This document shows positions 11,308 to 19,699 of a stretch of 34,378 nt of DNA, one piece after another. Each line of letters begins with the position of its first letter. Position 1 is the first letter of the stretch. The DNA comes from an uncultured Pelagibacteraceae bacterium (GTDB lineage Bacteria > Pseudomonadota > Alphaproteobacteria > Pelagibacterales > Pelagibacteraceae), in NCBI GenBank assembly GCA_902559935.1, contig CACEJN010000010.1, forward strand, positions 1 through 34,378, written 5' to 3'. The notes below the pieces were generated by a model, which was given only the letters and a program-made list of their open reading frames with translations, did no database searches and had not been told where the DNA came from. The position numbers and the translations under genes were made by a program.

Positions 11308-12271
11308 ATTTTGCTTTTTGTATTACAGACTGATTTGCATTAGGATATTGTAATTCTACACCATTTATCATTTTACATCCTTGGTCTTTTTCACCAATTT
11401 GAACCATTGATACTCCAAGTTTCAATAGATTAATTGGAGCTTTTTTTCCTTTAGGATATTTTTGGTAACCCTCTAAATAAGCAGAAGCTGCATCAGTATA
11501 TAATTGTCTTATTCTGAATGTTTCTGCATACCAGTATTGTGCACTACCCGCTAACTCATGATCAGGGTTAGATAGAACAAATTCTCTAAAAGCTCTTTCC
11601 GCTGTACTGTAGTCTCCAACTTTTAAAAAACTTGTTGCAAATTCATATTGCTTCACTGGATTTAAATCTTGAGGAAGTATTTTTTCTTCAGACTGAAAAG
11701 TTTCTGTTACAATTGAAGCTGTAGTATCTACAGATTGAATTTGTTGTGAAGTTTCGTTTGTCTCTGTATCTTTATATGAAATTGTTCCTAAATCTTGGGG
11801 CTGTGAACTACCAGGTAAAACTTTTTGTTCATCAGTCTTTGGTTTTGAACTTAATTGATTTTCTACGCTACTTATATTTCCAGAGCTAATGTTTGTCTCT
11901 ATATCTTGAAATCTTATTTGGTTATCTGCTTGAATTTTTGAAACACGGGTGGATAACTTATCTAACTTAAAATTTATTTCCTCAAATTTATTAGTGAGTT
12001 CTCTAAACTGTTCCTCAACTTCAGATAATTTTAATAAATGTCTAGTTAAAACATCTTCTGAATTTTGATCCAAATCTGAAACTGAAATATCATTAGTACT
12101 TGCTTTCACTTCTATAGATCCAGAATAAACTGCTCTTTCAAGAGTTTTAAGATCATTTTTTATTATTTCTAATGTTTCATAAATATTATGGTTATCTGCA
12201 AAAGAAATATTAATAAATATTAAATTTAAGATTAAAAATAACTTTAAAAGTACTAATTTAAATATGGGCAT
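11267..12271 (-). CDS. cpoB: Tol-pal associated periplasmic protein CpoB/YbgF (coiled coil plus TPR)
   Basis: Signal peptide, coiled-coil N-terminal half, TPR-like C-terminal half (YEFATSFLKVGDYSTAERAFREFVLSNPDHELAGSAQYWYAETFRIRQLYTDAASAYLEGYQKYPKGKKAPINLLKLGVSM); next to pal. Confidence 0.9.
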   Translation of the reverse strand: MPIFKLVLLKLFLILNLIFINISFADNHNIYETLEIIKNDLKTLERAVYSGSIEVKASTNDISVSDLDQNSEDVLTRHLLKLSEVEEQFRELTNKFEEINFKLDKLSTRVSKIQADNQIRFQDIETNISSGNISSVENQLSSKPKTDEQKVLPGSSQPQDLGTISYKDTETNETSQQIQSVDTTASIVTETFQSEEKILPQDLNPVKQYEFATSFLKVGDYSTAERAFREFVLSNPDHELAGSAQYWYAETFRIRQLYTDAASAYLEGYQKYPKGKKAPINLLKLGVSMVQIGEKDQGCKMINGVELQYPNANQSVIQKAKYESKKFECIKQDS

Positions 12272-12304
12272 AATTTAAATTAGATTTATGATTATAAAAA
12301 TGGC

Positions 12305-12344
12305 AAAAAAAAGACCCTAAAACCTTTAATGGGTTTAGGGTCTT
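12305..12344 (-). terminator. Intrinsic (Rho-independent) terminator downstream of pal
   Basis: Stem aagaccctaaaacc/gggtttagggtctt (11 bp, one mismatch, 2 bp), 6-nt loop; on the minus strand followed by TTTTTTTT. Confidence 0.9.
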
Positions 12345-12357
12345 AAATTTTAAATAA

Positions 12358-12849
12358 TTAATTTGCTTTAACAGTTACTGATCTTCTGTTTTTTGACCAA
12401 GCTAATGGGTTTGAACCAGAGTCAACTGGTCTCTCCTTACCATAACTTAATACTGTAATTCTGTCAGAAGATATTCCGTAAGTCATTAAATAGTCTTTAG
12501 CTGCATTTGCCCTTCTTTCACCAAGAGCCAAGTTATATTCTCTTGTTCCTCTTTCGTCAGCATGACCTTCAAGAACTACGTTTATGTTTGGATTCTTTCT
12601 TAACCAAGCTGCTTGGGCTCTTAAAGTTTCTCTTGATGCAGTTGTTAATATCGACTCATTTGTTGCAAAGAAAACTCTGTCTGGAACACCATCAGCTAAA
12701 TATTCAACTGTGTCTGTTCCTGTGTAAACATCACCTTGCATTTGACCTTGAACGTCTGTTGCTACTTCTTTTTTAGTTGCACATGCAGATAGCACTAGGC
12801 AAGCTGTTAATACTAAAAGTGTGTTTTTTAAAATTTTGTTTAATCTCAT
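12358..12849 (-). CDS. pal: Peptidoglycan-associated lipoprotein Pal (start moved to 12849)
   Basis: The track ORF begins at 12912, but the lipoprotein signal MRLNKILKNTLLVLTACLVLSAC begins at 12849 with AGGAGC upstream; OmpA-like domain VVLEGHADERGTREYNLALGERRANA. Confidence 0.93.
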   Translation of the reverse strand: MRLNKILKNTLLVLTACLVLSACATKKEVATDVQGQMQGDVYTGTDTVEYLADGVPDRVFFATNESILTTASRETLRAQAAWLRKNPNINVVLEGHADERGTREYNLALGERRANAAKDYLMTYGISSDRITVLSYGKERPVDSGSNPLAWSKNRRSVTVKAN

Positions 12850-12896
12850 TAAATCGCTCCTTGCTGCTAATTTCAATTTCTTAACTTTTTCACAAC

Positions 12897-12925
12897 TAAA
12901 TAGAGGTTTCAAGTGTAAAAATCAA
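12897..12925 (-). promoter_or_regulatory. Candidate sigma70-type promoter for pal
   Basis: Minus strand TTGATT-N17-TATTTA in the roughly 98-nt gap between tolB and pal. Confidence 0.45.
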
Positions 12926-12946
12926 GAAATTTACAAAAATTAATCT

Positions 12947-14287
12947 TTAATTACTTAATAAAGATGACCATGATGGGTCTGAAGCATCTGTTGGTGTCTT
13001 TATTTGCCGTTCATTATAACCCGTTAAATCTATAGACCACAATTTTGCCGAAAAACCTTCTCCTTTGGAGTTAGTTTTTGTCTCTCTATAAAATATTAAC
13101 ACCCTTCCATTTGGAGACCAAGAAGGTGCTTCTTGATAGTAGTTTTCAGTTAACAATCTTTCACCACTACCATCGGTTCTCATTACGCCTATATAAAATT
13201 TTCCTTTATGTAATTTTGTAAATGCAATTAAATCTCCTCTCGGAGACCATACAGGTGTTCCATATAAACCGTTACCAAAAGAAATTCTTTTTACATCACT
13301 TCCATCATTCTTCATCACATAAATTTGCTGATAACCACTTCTATCAGAATTAAATGTAATATATTTTCCATCAGGTGAATAAGATGGGGAAGTGTCAATT
13401 GATGGATGATTGGTAATTTTTTCAACAATTCTATTTTCTAAATCCATAGTGTAAATATCTGATTTTCCATCTTTAGCAAAACTCATAATTATTTTTTTAC
13501 CATCAGGTGAAAAACGTGGTGCAAATGTCATTCCAGGAAAATCTCCAACTACCTCTTGTGTCCCAGTTTCTATATCTAATAAATAAACCCTTGGCATATT
13601 TTTAAAGTAAGATAAATAGGTTACCATTTGGCTTGCTGGATTAAATCGTGGAGTTAAAACTAACTCATTCCCTAATGTCAAAAATTTATTATTAGCTCCA
13701 TCTTGATCCATGATTGCTAATTTTTTTATTCTCTGTGTTTTTGGTCCTTCTTCTGAGACATAAATTATTCTTGTATCAAAATAACCTTTTTCTCCTGTCA
13801 GCCTTTCATAAACTTTATCAGAAATAATATGGCCTACTCTTCTCCAATTGTTCGGGACTGTGGTAAAAGCTAAAGCCATCATTTCTTTGGCCGCTAAAAC
13901 GTCCCATAATCTAAACTCAACTCTTAATTTATCCTCAATATAATTTACTTTGCCAGTAATAAGTGCTTGAGCTTTAATTAAATTCCAATCTTCAAATCTT
14001 GGTTTTAAATTTGCAATATCAGGAGCTTGTAAAAAAGCCTTTTTATCAAGAGGGTTAAATAACCCTGAGGTCCTCAAATTGTTCTCAACAATATTTGATA
14101 TTTCAGAACCAATATTTTCTTTTTTAAGTATTTTTTCAAAACCTTTTCTAGACTCTTCATCAATTGACAAGGGGGAAACTGCTAATGGAAGTGGATTTAA
14201 ATTTCCCCGAGTTATATCAACTTCTATTAAAGCATTTGCGTTGATAGGTATTAATATAAATAATAAAATTAAAATTTTTTTTGTCAT
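12947..14287 (-). CDS. tolB: Tol-Pal system protein TolB (beta-propeller)
   Basis: Signal peptide, TolB N-terminal domain, repeated SPDGKKI/SPDGKYI/SPRGDLI/SPNGRVL propeller repeats. Confidence 0.96.
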   Translation of the reverse strand: MTKKILILLFILIPINANALIEVDITRGNLNPLPLAVSPLSIDEESRKGFEKILKKENIGSEISNIVENNLRTSGLFNPLDKKAFLQAPDIANLKPRFEDWNLIKAQALITGKVNYIEDKLRVEFRLWDVLAAKEMMALAFTTVPNNWRRVGHIISDKVYERLTGEKGYFDTRIIYVSEEGPKTQRIKKLAIMDQDGANNKFLTLGNELVLTPRFNPASQMVTYLSYFKNMPRVYLLDIETGTQEVVGDFPGMTFAPRFSPDGKKIIMSFAKDGKSDIYTMDLENRIVEKITNHPSIDTSPSYSPDGKYITFNSDRSGYQQIYVMKNDGSDVKRISFGNGLYGTPVWSPRGDLIAFTKLHKGKFYIGVMRTDGSGERLLTENYYQEAPSWSPNGRVLIFYRETKTNSKGEGFSAKLWSIDLTGYNERQIKTPTDASDPSWSSLLSN

Positions 14288-14296
14288 TTAAATATA

Positions 14297-15160
14297 CTAC
14301 CCTTCTAACATCTCTCTTGCATCAAAATTTAATTGTAATTCTTTCCATCTTTCATATCCAGTCGTCGGAACTCTTAATGGTTGGCATAACTTGACAGCTC
14401 TCAAAGCACTTTCTGCTAAAACCTTATAAAAACCTTGGCCTGGTTTATTCATTCTTGCATGATCTAAAATTTCTGTTTTAGATACTGTTCCATCGGGTTT
14501 TAATTTTAACTTTATTCTTACCAATAAATTTTCATTGTATGGTAATCCTAATGGAATACTCCAACACCCAAATATTTGTGCCTTAAGAGCATCCTCTTCG
14601 CTAAGTGTAAGACCTGTATTTTCAACATTTCTTTCTTGATCTTGAGTAATGTCGTCATTTGTTTTTAAAACTTCTGCGCTGTCTTCTTTTGATTTATCAA
14701 TTAAAGCAGCAATATTATTTGGATCAAATAAATCTTTTTTTTCAAATTCTGATACCTGTTTAACTTCATCATCTACTTTTTCAGGATTTTGTTTTTTTTC
14801 CTCTTTTGTCTCAACCTTTTTTAAAGTTTTATCTGGAAGTGGAATTGCTTCAGGTGTTTCATTCTCTATTTTTTTATTATTTTGATCAGGAGCCAGAACA
14901 GTTTTAGTTTTAGTTTTTTCTACTTTTTTTGGTGGAGCTTGTTCTGAAACAAGTTTTTTTTCTTTCTCTTTAACTTTTTCAATTATCTTTTTAGCTTTAG
15001 GTGCAAATGGAATATTAGTTTTTTCTGCTATTTGAATTAACTCAACCGATACGATTGGTGGAATATCGAGTGGTTTCTTTGCCAAAAAAGGTAAGCTCAT
15101 AGCTGTAATGAAAATTAACAAAGCATGTAAAACAGAAGAAATAATTAAACTTCTATTCAC
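14297..15160 (-). CDS. tolA: TolA-like protein (TM anchor, charged linker, TonB-like C-terminus)
   Basis: One N-terminal TM helix, long Lys/Glu-rich region, C-terminal VRIKLKLKPDGTVSKTEILDHARMN...; position between tolR and tolB. Confidence 0.88.
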   Translation of the reverse strand: MNRSLIISSVLHALLIFITAMSLPFLAKKPLDIPPIVSVELIQIAEKTNIPFAPKAKKIIEKVKEKEKKLVSEQAPPKKVEKTKTKTVLAPDQNNKKIENETPEAIPLPDKTLKKVETKEEKKQNPEKVDDEVKQVSEFEKKDLFDPNNIAALIDKSKEDSAEVLKTNDDITQDQERNVENTGLTLSEEDALKAQIFGCWSIPLGLPYNENLLVRIKLKLKPDGTVSKTEILDHARMNKPGQGFYKVLAESALRAVKLCQPLRVPTTGYERWKELQLNFDAREMLEG

Positions 15161-15165
15161 TTTAA

Positions 15166-15582
15166 TTACCTTTGTTTATACGGTTCTGAAATCAATGCTA
15201 CTTTAGTAAAACCAGATCCTGATAGTAATCCCATTATTTCTAAAACTCTCCCATAATTTATAGTCTTATCACCTCTAACATAAATTCTGGTATCAGTTCT
15301 ATTTTTTGAAACCGCTAAAACCTTTGCAATAATATTATCATATTCAATTTTTGCTTCTTGAATAAAAATTTCACCTTTTGCGTTAATTGACAGTGTTAAA
15401 GGTTCTGTTTCTTCGGGTAAAGAGTCTGCCGAACTTTCTGGTAAATCAACTTGAACGCCTACTGTTAACAATGGTGCTGTTACCATAAATATAATTAATA
15501 ATACCAACATAACATCAACGAATGGAGTAACATTTATTTCACTCATAGGTTCTTTTGAAGAGCGATTAAATTTAAAAGCCAT
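15166..15582 (-). CDS. tolR: Biopolymer transport protein TolR/ExbD
   Basis: SEINVTPFVDVMLVLLIIFMVTAPLL motif. Confidence 0.95.
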   Translation of the reverse strand: MAFKFNRSSKEPMSEINVTPFVDVMLVLLIIFMVTAPLLTVGVQVDLPESSADSLPEETEPLTLSINAKGEIFIQEAKIEYDNIIAKVLAVSKNRTDTRIYVRGDKTINYGRVLEIMGLLSGSGFTKVALISEPYKQR

Positions 15583-15585
15583 TTA

Positions 15586-16260
15586 TTAGATTATAGTTAA
15601 AAATCTTTTAGAGAAGTTTTCTAATTTTTCAGAATATTTTTTAGCGTCATTATTAAATTTGTTATAGGCAACTACTGCTGGTATTGCAGCCAACAGACCA
15701 AGTGCAGTTGCAAATAAAGCTTCGGCTATTCCCGGCGCAACTATCGCAAGACTTGTGTTTCTTGAAATAGCTATAGATTGAAAAGAATTCATAATTCCCC
15801 AAACAGTTCCAAACAATCCAATAAATGGTGCTGTTGAACCTACTGTTGCTAAAAAAGTAAAACCTTTTTCAATTTTTGTCATTTGTTTTTCAATTCCTGC
15901 TTCTAGAGAAGCGCTCATTCTTTCACTAATGTTAGTTCTTGTTTTTTTTTTAAGCAATCCTTCCATTGCATCTTGAAACACAAGTGACATTGGATCCTCA
16001 AGTTTACTAGGTAAACTATTGTAAAAAGTTTCGGCAGATTTAGAATTCCAAAATTTTTCTTCAAATTCTTCTGAAGATTTAGTTATTTTTTTAAATAAAC
16101 GAAACTTTTCAATAATTACAGCCCAAGAATATATTGAGCACAATATTAATATAATCATTACAGACTTAACAATTATGTCTGCTCTAAAAAATAAACTGAA
16201 TAATGAAAAGTCAGTATTTGTTCCTAATTCAACTGCTTTTGCTGCTATATCTGCTTCCAT
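15586..16260 (-). CDS. tolQ: Proton channel protein TolQ/ExbB
   Basis: MotA/TolQ/ExbB domain: GFTFLATVGSTAPFIGLFGTVWGIMNSFQSIA...GIAEALFATALGLLAAIPAVVAYN. Confidence 0.96.
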   Translation of the reverse strand: MEADIAAKAVELGTNTDFSLFSLFFRADIIVKSVMIILILCSIYSWAVIIEKFRLFKKITKSSEEFEEKFWNSKSAETFYNSLPSKLEDPMSLVFQDAMEGLLKKKTRTNISERMSASLEAGIEKQMTKIEKGFTFLATVGSTAPFIGLFGTVWGIMNSFQSIAISRNTSLAIVAPGIAEALFATALGLLAAIPAVVAYNKFNNDAKKYSEKLENFSKRFLTII

Positions 16261-16313
16261 ACTTACTCATCACACGTAAATGTGTCATGATTTTGTCTTT
16301 TAATTTAAATTGA

Positions 16314-16808
16314 TTATTCTTCTTTTTGATAAGTTTCGTAGAAAAAGCTAGCTATCAGAATAGCATCTGCCTTGTTGTTATCTTTTTTTTTTGACAATTG
16401 TGATGAAAAATATGGAAAAATTTCGATAGCTCTTGTTCTACTAGCATCTTTTTCTGAATTAATAAGGTTAAAATATTTTTTCCACTTAGCAGGCCTAACA
16501 TAATAAACAGGTAAATGCATTGCGCTGCATATTCCTTTTAAAATACCAAAAGATTGACCAAAATTAAACATACTGGTAACGCCTTGTCCAGGCATTGCAG
16601 AAACTTGTTCAATTACAACTTTTATGTTTTTTTTATCAAATTTGTTTATCCTTTCACTAATTTCATTAAATATTTGAGCGCCATTTACTTGTCTTTTATT
16701 CTTCTTACCATCTGTCATGGTTGGCATTTCAATTACATCTTTTATTATACCATCTTGAAAAAAACAGATTGAACCTGAGATGCCTGGATCAATTCCAATA
16801 ATCATCAT
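16314..16808 (-). CDS. RuvC-like RNase H-fold nuclease, phage-type
   Basis: MMIIGIDPGISGSICFF, VVIEQVSAMPGQGVTSMFNFGQSFGILKGI, KADAILIASFF: acidic residues in RuvC-like positions, but the insert and C-terminus look like phage RuvC-like proteins. Confidence 0.8.
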   Translation of the reverse strand: MMIIGIDPGISGSICFFQDGIIKDVIEMPTMTDGKKNKRQVNGAQIFNEISERINKFDKKNIKVVIEQVSAMPGQGVTSMFNFGQSFGILKGICSAMHLPVYYVRPAKWKKYFNLINSEKDASRTRAIEIFPYFSSQLSKKKDNNKADAILIASFFYETYQKEE

Positions 16809-17533
16809 TAAATACCACCTAAATTAACGTTTGAATAAACGTTCTGAACATCGTCATCTTCCTCAAGAGTTTCTAAAAAATCTACTACACTATCTTTATT
16901 ACCTTTGTTTACTTCAACACTATTTAATGGGACCCATTCAATTTCTGTAGAAATAAAATTCACAATAATTTTCTCAAGATTTTTTTTTATATTATATATT
17001 TCGCTCATTTGACACTGGACCTCATGATAATCCTCATAAGAGAAACATTCATCAGCTCCTGACTCTATCGCTAAATCTAAAATTTTTTCATCAGATATCT
17101 CTTTTTTATCAATTTTGATTATACCCAATTGTTGAAAATTGTGAGACGCTGAACCCTGAGTTCCTAAGCTCCCACCACTTTTTTGAAAAATAGTTCTAAT
17201 ATTTGATGCAGTCCTATTTTTGTTGTCTGTTAAAGTTTCAACTATAACAGCAATCTTTTCTGGTCCAAACCCCTCGTATCTTAAATTTTCAAAATTTACT
17301 CCTGTAGCTGCAGAAGATTTATCTATTGCTCTTTCAATATTATCTTTAGGCATATTTGCAGATCTTGCAGCCTGTACTGCAGATCTTAGTCTAGGGTTCA
17401 TTGCTGGATCTTTGTCACCAAGTTTTGCCGCAACAGTAATCTCTTTAGATAATTTTGAAAATATCTTTGATCTTTGCTTATCAGCCTTACCTTTTTTATG
17501 TTTTATTCCTGCCCAATGTGAATGTCCTGCCAT
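16808..17533 (-). CDS. yebC: YebC/PmpR family protein
   Basis: MAGHSHWAGIKHKKGKADKQRSKIFSKLSKEI; YEGFGPEKIAVIVETLTDNKNRTASNIR; GSLGTQGS. Confidence 0.97.
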   Translation of the reverse strand: MAGHSHWAGIKHKKGKADKQRSKIFSKLSKEITVAAKLGDKDPAMNPRLRSAVQAARSANMPKDNIERAIDKSSAATGVNFENLRYEGFGPEKIAVIVETLTDNKNRTASNIRTIFQKSGGSLGTQGSASHNFQQLGIIKIDKKEISDEKILDLAIESGADECFSYEDYHEVQCQMSEIYNIKKNLEKIIVNFISTEIEWVPLNSVEVNKGNKDSVVDFLETLEEDDDVQNVYSNVNLGGI

Positions 17534-17538
17534 GATCT

Positions 17539-18342
17539 TTAAATATTTTTTAGTTGATCTCCGTATACATAGCTTTTGATGTCTATTGCTAAACCTGTTT
17601 TTATATCACAATCTACTATAACACCACATAAAGTAGCATCTCCAGTAGCGGGAAAATGTTTCACTGAATTTTTTTTTAAAAATCTGTTCAAAGAATTTTC
17701 TTTATTCATTCCAATCACTGAATCATAATCCCCACACATACCTGCATCGGTTTGATATCCAGTGCCATTATTAAGTATTCTGGCATCATTTGTTGGAATA
17801 TGAGTATGGGTTCCAACTACGAGAGTTGCCTTTCCATCGAATAGATGTCCTATAGCATTTTTTTCGCTAGTAATTTCACCATGGAAATCAACTACAAGTA
17901 AATCAAAATCCTTTTTCATTTCATTTTCTTTTAAAAATTTTTGAGAAGCTTCAAAAACATCTTCACATTTTTTCATAAAAACGTTGCCCATCAAATTAAG
18001 AACTCCAATTTTTAAATCATTCTTTGTTTTATAAATCTGAAAACCTTTTCCTGGTGCAGGTTCAAATAAATTTTTAGGTCTTAATAATCTTTCTTCTTTA
18101 TCAATAAATTCCATAATTTCTTTTTGATCCCAAACATGATTGCCAGTTGTGATAACATCAACTCCACAATTAAAAAAATCCTTACATATTTCTTTAGTTA
18201 GCCCCACACCTTGGACTGCTGCATTTTCACCGTTTACTATTACAAAATCGATTTTGTTTTTATCAATTTCATTTAATAAATTTCTTGTTAATTTAGAACA
18301 TCCTGAAATTCCAACAACATCTCCTAAAAATAAAATTCTCAT
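17539..18342 (-). CDS. YmdB-family metallophosphoesterase
   Basis: RILFLGDVVGISG, VNGENAA, TTGNHVWDQ, VDFHGEITSEKNAIG, VVGTHTHIPTNDARIL, GYQTDAGMCGDYDSVIG. Confidence 0.93.
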   Translation of the reverse strand: MRILFLGDVVGISGCSKLTRNLLNEIDKNKIDFVIVNGENAAVQGVGLTKEICKDFFNCGVDVITTGNHVWDQKEIMEFIDKEERLLRPKNLFEPAPGKGFQIYKTKNDLKIGVLNLMGNVFMKKCEDVFEASQKFLKENEMKKDFDLLVVDFHGEITSEKNAIGHLFDGKATLVVGTHTHIPTNDARILNNGTGYQTDAGMCGDYDSVIGMNKENSLNRFLKKNSVKHFPATGDATLCGVIVDCDIKTGLAIDIKSYVYGDQLKNI

Positions 18343-18884
18343 TGTATAATTTTTTTTTCGGTTATTATTAAATCAAGTTTTTTATCATGCTTGTTGATAG
18401 GTATTATTTTTATCTCCTGGTATGAAAATCCTAATCCAATTTTAAATATTTTTTTAATTTTAGATACTTTTTCTAAATAACGATCATAAAATCCTCCACC
18501 ATAGCCTAATCTATTCAAATCATCATCATAAGCTACTAAAGGAACAAATATTATATCTGGGTAAATTTTCTTTCCTAAAGTTGGCTCAGCAATTCCATAC
18601 TTATTAATTTTTAAAGGATCTTTATTTGTCCATTCAAAAAAATCCATTTGGTTATTTTCTTTAATTATTGGTAAGGAAATATTTGCCTTTTTGTTTCTTA
18701 AAAAATTAAGCATATCTAAGTCATCAATCTCATGATTACAAGGATAATACCCTCCTACATTTTTGAAATTAATTTTATTTTTTTTTAAAAATCTATAAAT
18801 TTTGTCAGGATAGAGACTAAGTTTTTTATAAGAATTTTTTTTTCTAAGATTTAAAATTTTACTTCTTAGCTTAGATTTACTCAC
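18339..18884 (-). CDS. 5-formyltetrahydrofolate cyclo-ligase family protein
   Basis: DIIFVPLVAYDDDLNRLGYGGGFYDRYLEK motif. Confidence 0.92.
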   Translation of the reverse strand: MSKSKLRSKILNLRKKNSYKKLSLYPDKIYRFLKKNKINFKNVGGYYPCNHEIDDLDMLNFLRNKKANISLPIIKENNQMDFFEWTNKDPLKINKYGIAEPTLGKKIYPDIIFVPLVAYDDDLNRLGYGGGFYDRYLEKVSKIKKIFKIGLGFSYQEIKIIPINKHDKKLDLIITEKKIIQ

Positions 18885-18888
18885 AGAC

Positions 18889-19335
18889 CTACTTTGATAT
18901 GTTTTCTAATTTTGCTTTTTTTACAAAATTTGATATTTGATCAGCGGCTTCATCAATTAAATTTTCGTATTTTTTTTGATTATCGTCAATTTCTTGTTTT
19001 AAATTTTCATGATCAAGATTTAGTTTTTCAATTTCAGATTCTTTTGTGTCCCTATAATTGTAAACTAGAGATTTTAGTTCTTTAAATTTTTTTGATAGAT
19101 CATTCAATTCTTCTTTTTTTTGATCTACTTTTTTCTTAGTTTCGTAATATTCGTCCATTATTTTTACAGCTGTAATTAATAATAATTTATTTTCACCTAG
19201 ATTTCCCAAATCATTTTTTAAATTATTAAACTTTTTGTTAATCTGAATTAACAATTCTTCTAAATGCTCCTCTTGTCCATCTTCACAAGCGAGCAAAAAC
19301 TCTTTATTGTTAAATTTTATGCTTACATTTGCCAT
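18889..19335 (-). CDS. zapA: Cell division protein ZapA-like
   Basis: VSIKFNNKEFLLACEDGQEEHLEELLIQINKKF N-terminal ZapA domain with coiled-coil tail; next to the cyclo-ligase gene. Confidence 0.8.
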   Translation of the reverse strand: MANVSIKFNNKEFLLACEDGQEEHLEELLIQINKKFNNLKNDLGNLGENKLLLITAVKIMDEYYETKKKVDQKKEELNDLSKKFKELKSLVYNYRDTKESEIEKLNLDHENLKQEIDDNQKKYENLIDEAADQISNFVKKAKLENISK

Positions 19336-19646
19336 TTATCAATTTCATCCAATAGTGTGTCAGTTTCTTGATTAAGTTCGTCAATTTTTTCAGAAAATTC
19401 AATTTGTTTTCTTTCTTCCAGCTTTTCTTTATTTTTTAAATTCTCAAGTTTTTTTGATAGATTTTCATGTTCCTCGAGTAACATTTTATATTTTTCTTCA
19501 ATCTGCGTTTTTTCAATTTCTAATTGATTTTGTTTTGTGCTTAAATTTTCGATATTTTTTTGTAATTCAGGATTTGTTAGATCTAAATTTTTTAATTCCT
19601 CTAATGCAATATTTAATTTTTTTTCTTTTTCGTTTATAGAATTCAT
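19323..19646 (-). CDS. Small coiled-coil protein, possible ZapA partner
   Basis: 107 aa, almost entirely heptad-like Leu/Glu/Lys; overlaps zapA start by 13 nt; divergent from tkt. Confidence 0.6.
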   Translation of the reverse strand: MNSINEKEKKLNIALEELKNLDLTNPELQKNIENLSTKQNQLEIEKTQIEEKYKMLLEEHENLSKKLENLKNKEKLEERKQIEFSEKIDELNQETDTLLDEIDKWQM

Positions 19647-19699
19647 ATATATATGTTTATATTATTAAATAGATTCTTCTTAGTCTAGTCAGGATAATT

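Noticed and set aside
12850-12912. N-terminal extension of Pal in the ORF track
   Set aside because: The lipoprotein signal begins at 12849 with an SD; the extension would bury the signal peptide.
16261-16313. Imperfect palindrome cacacgtaaatgtgt upstream of tolQ as an operator or hairpin
   Set aside because: Only about 4 paired bases per core arm and no second copy seen; not distinguishable from chance.
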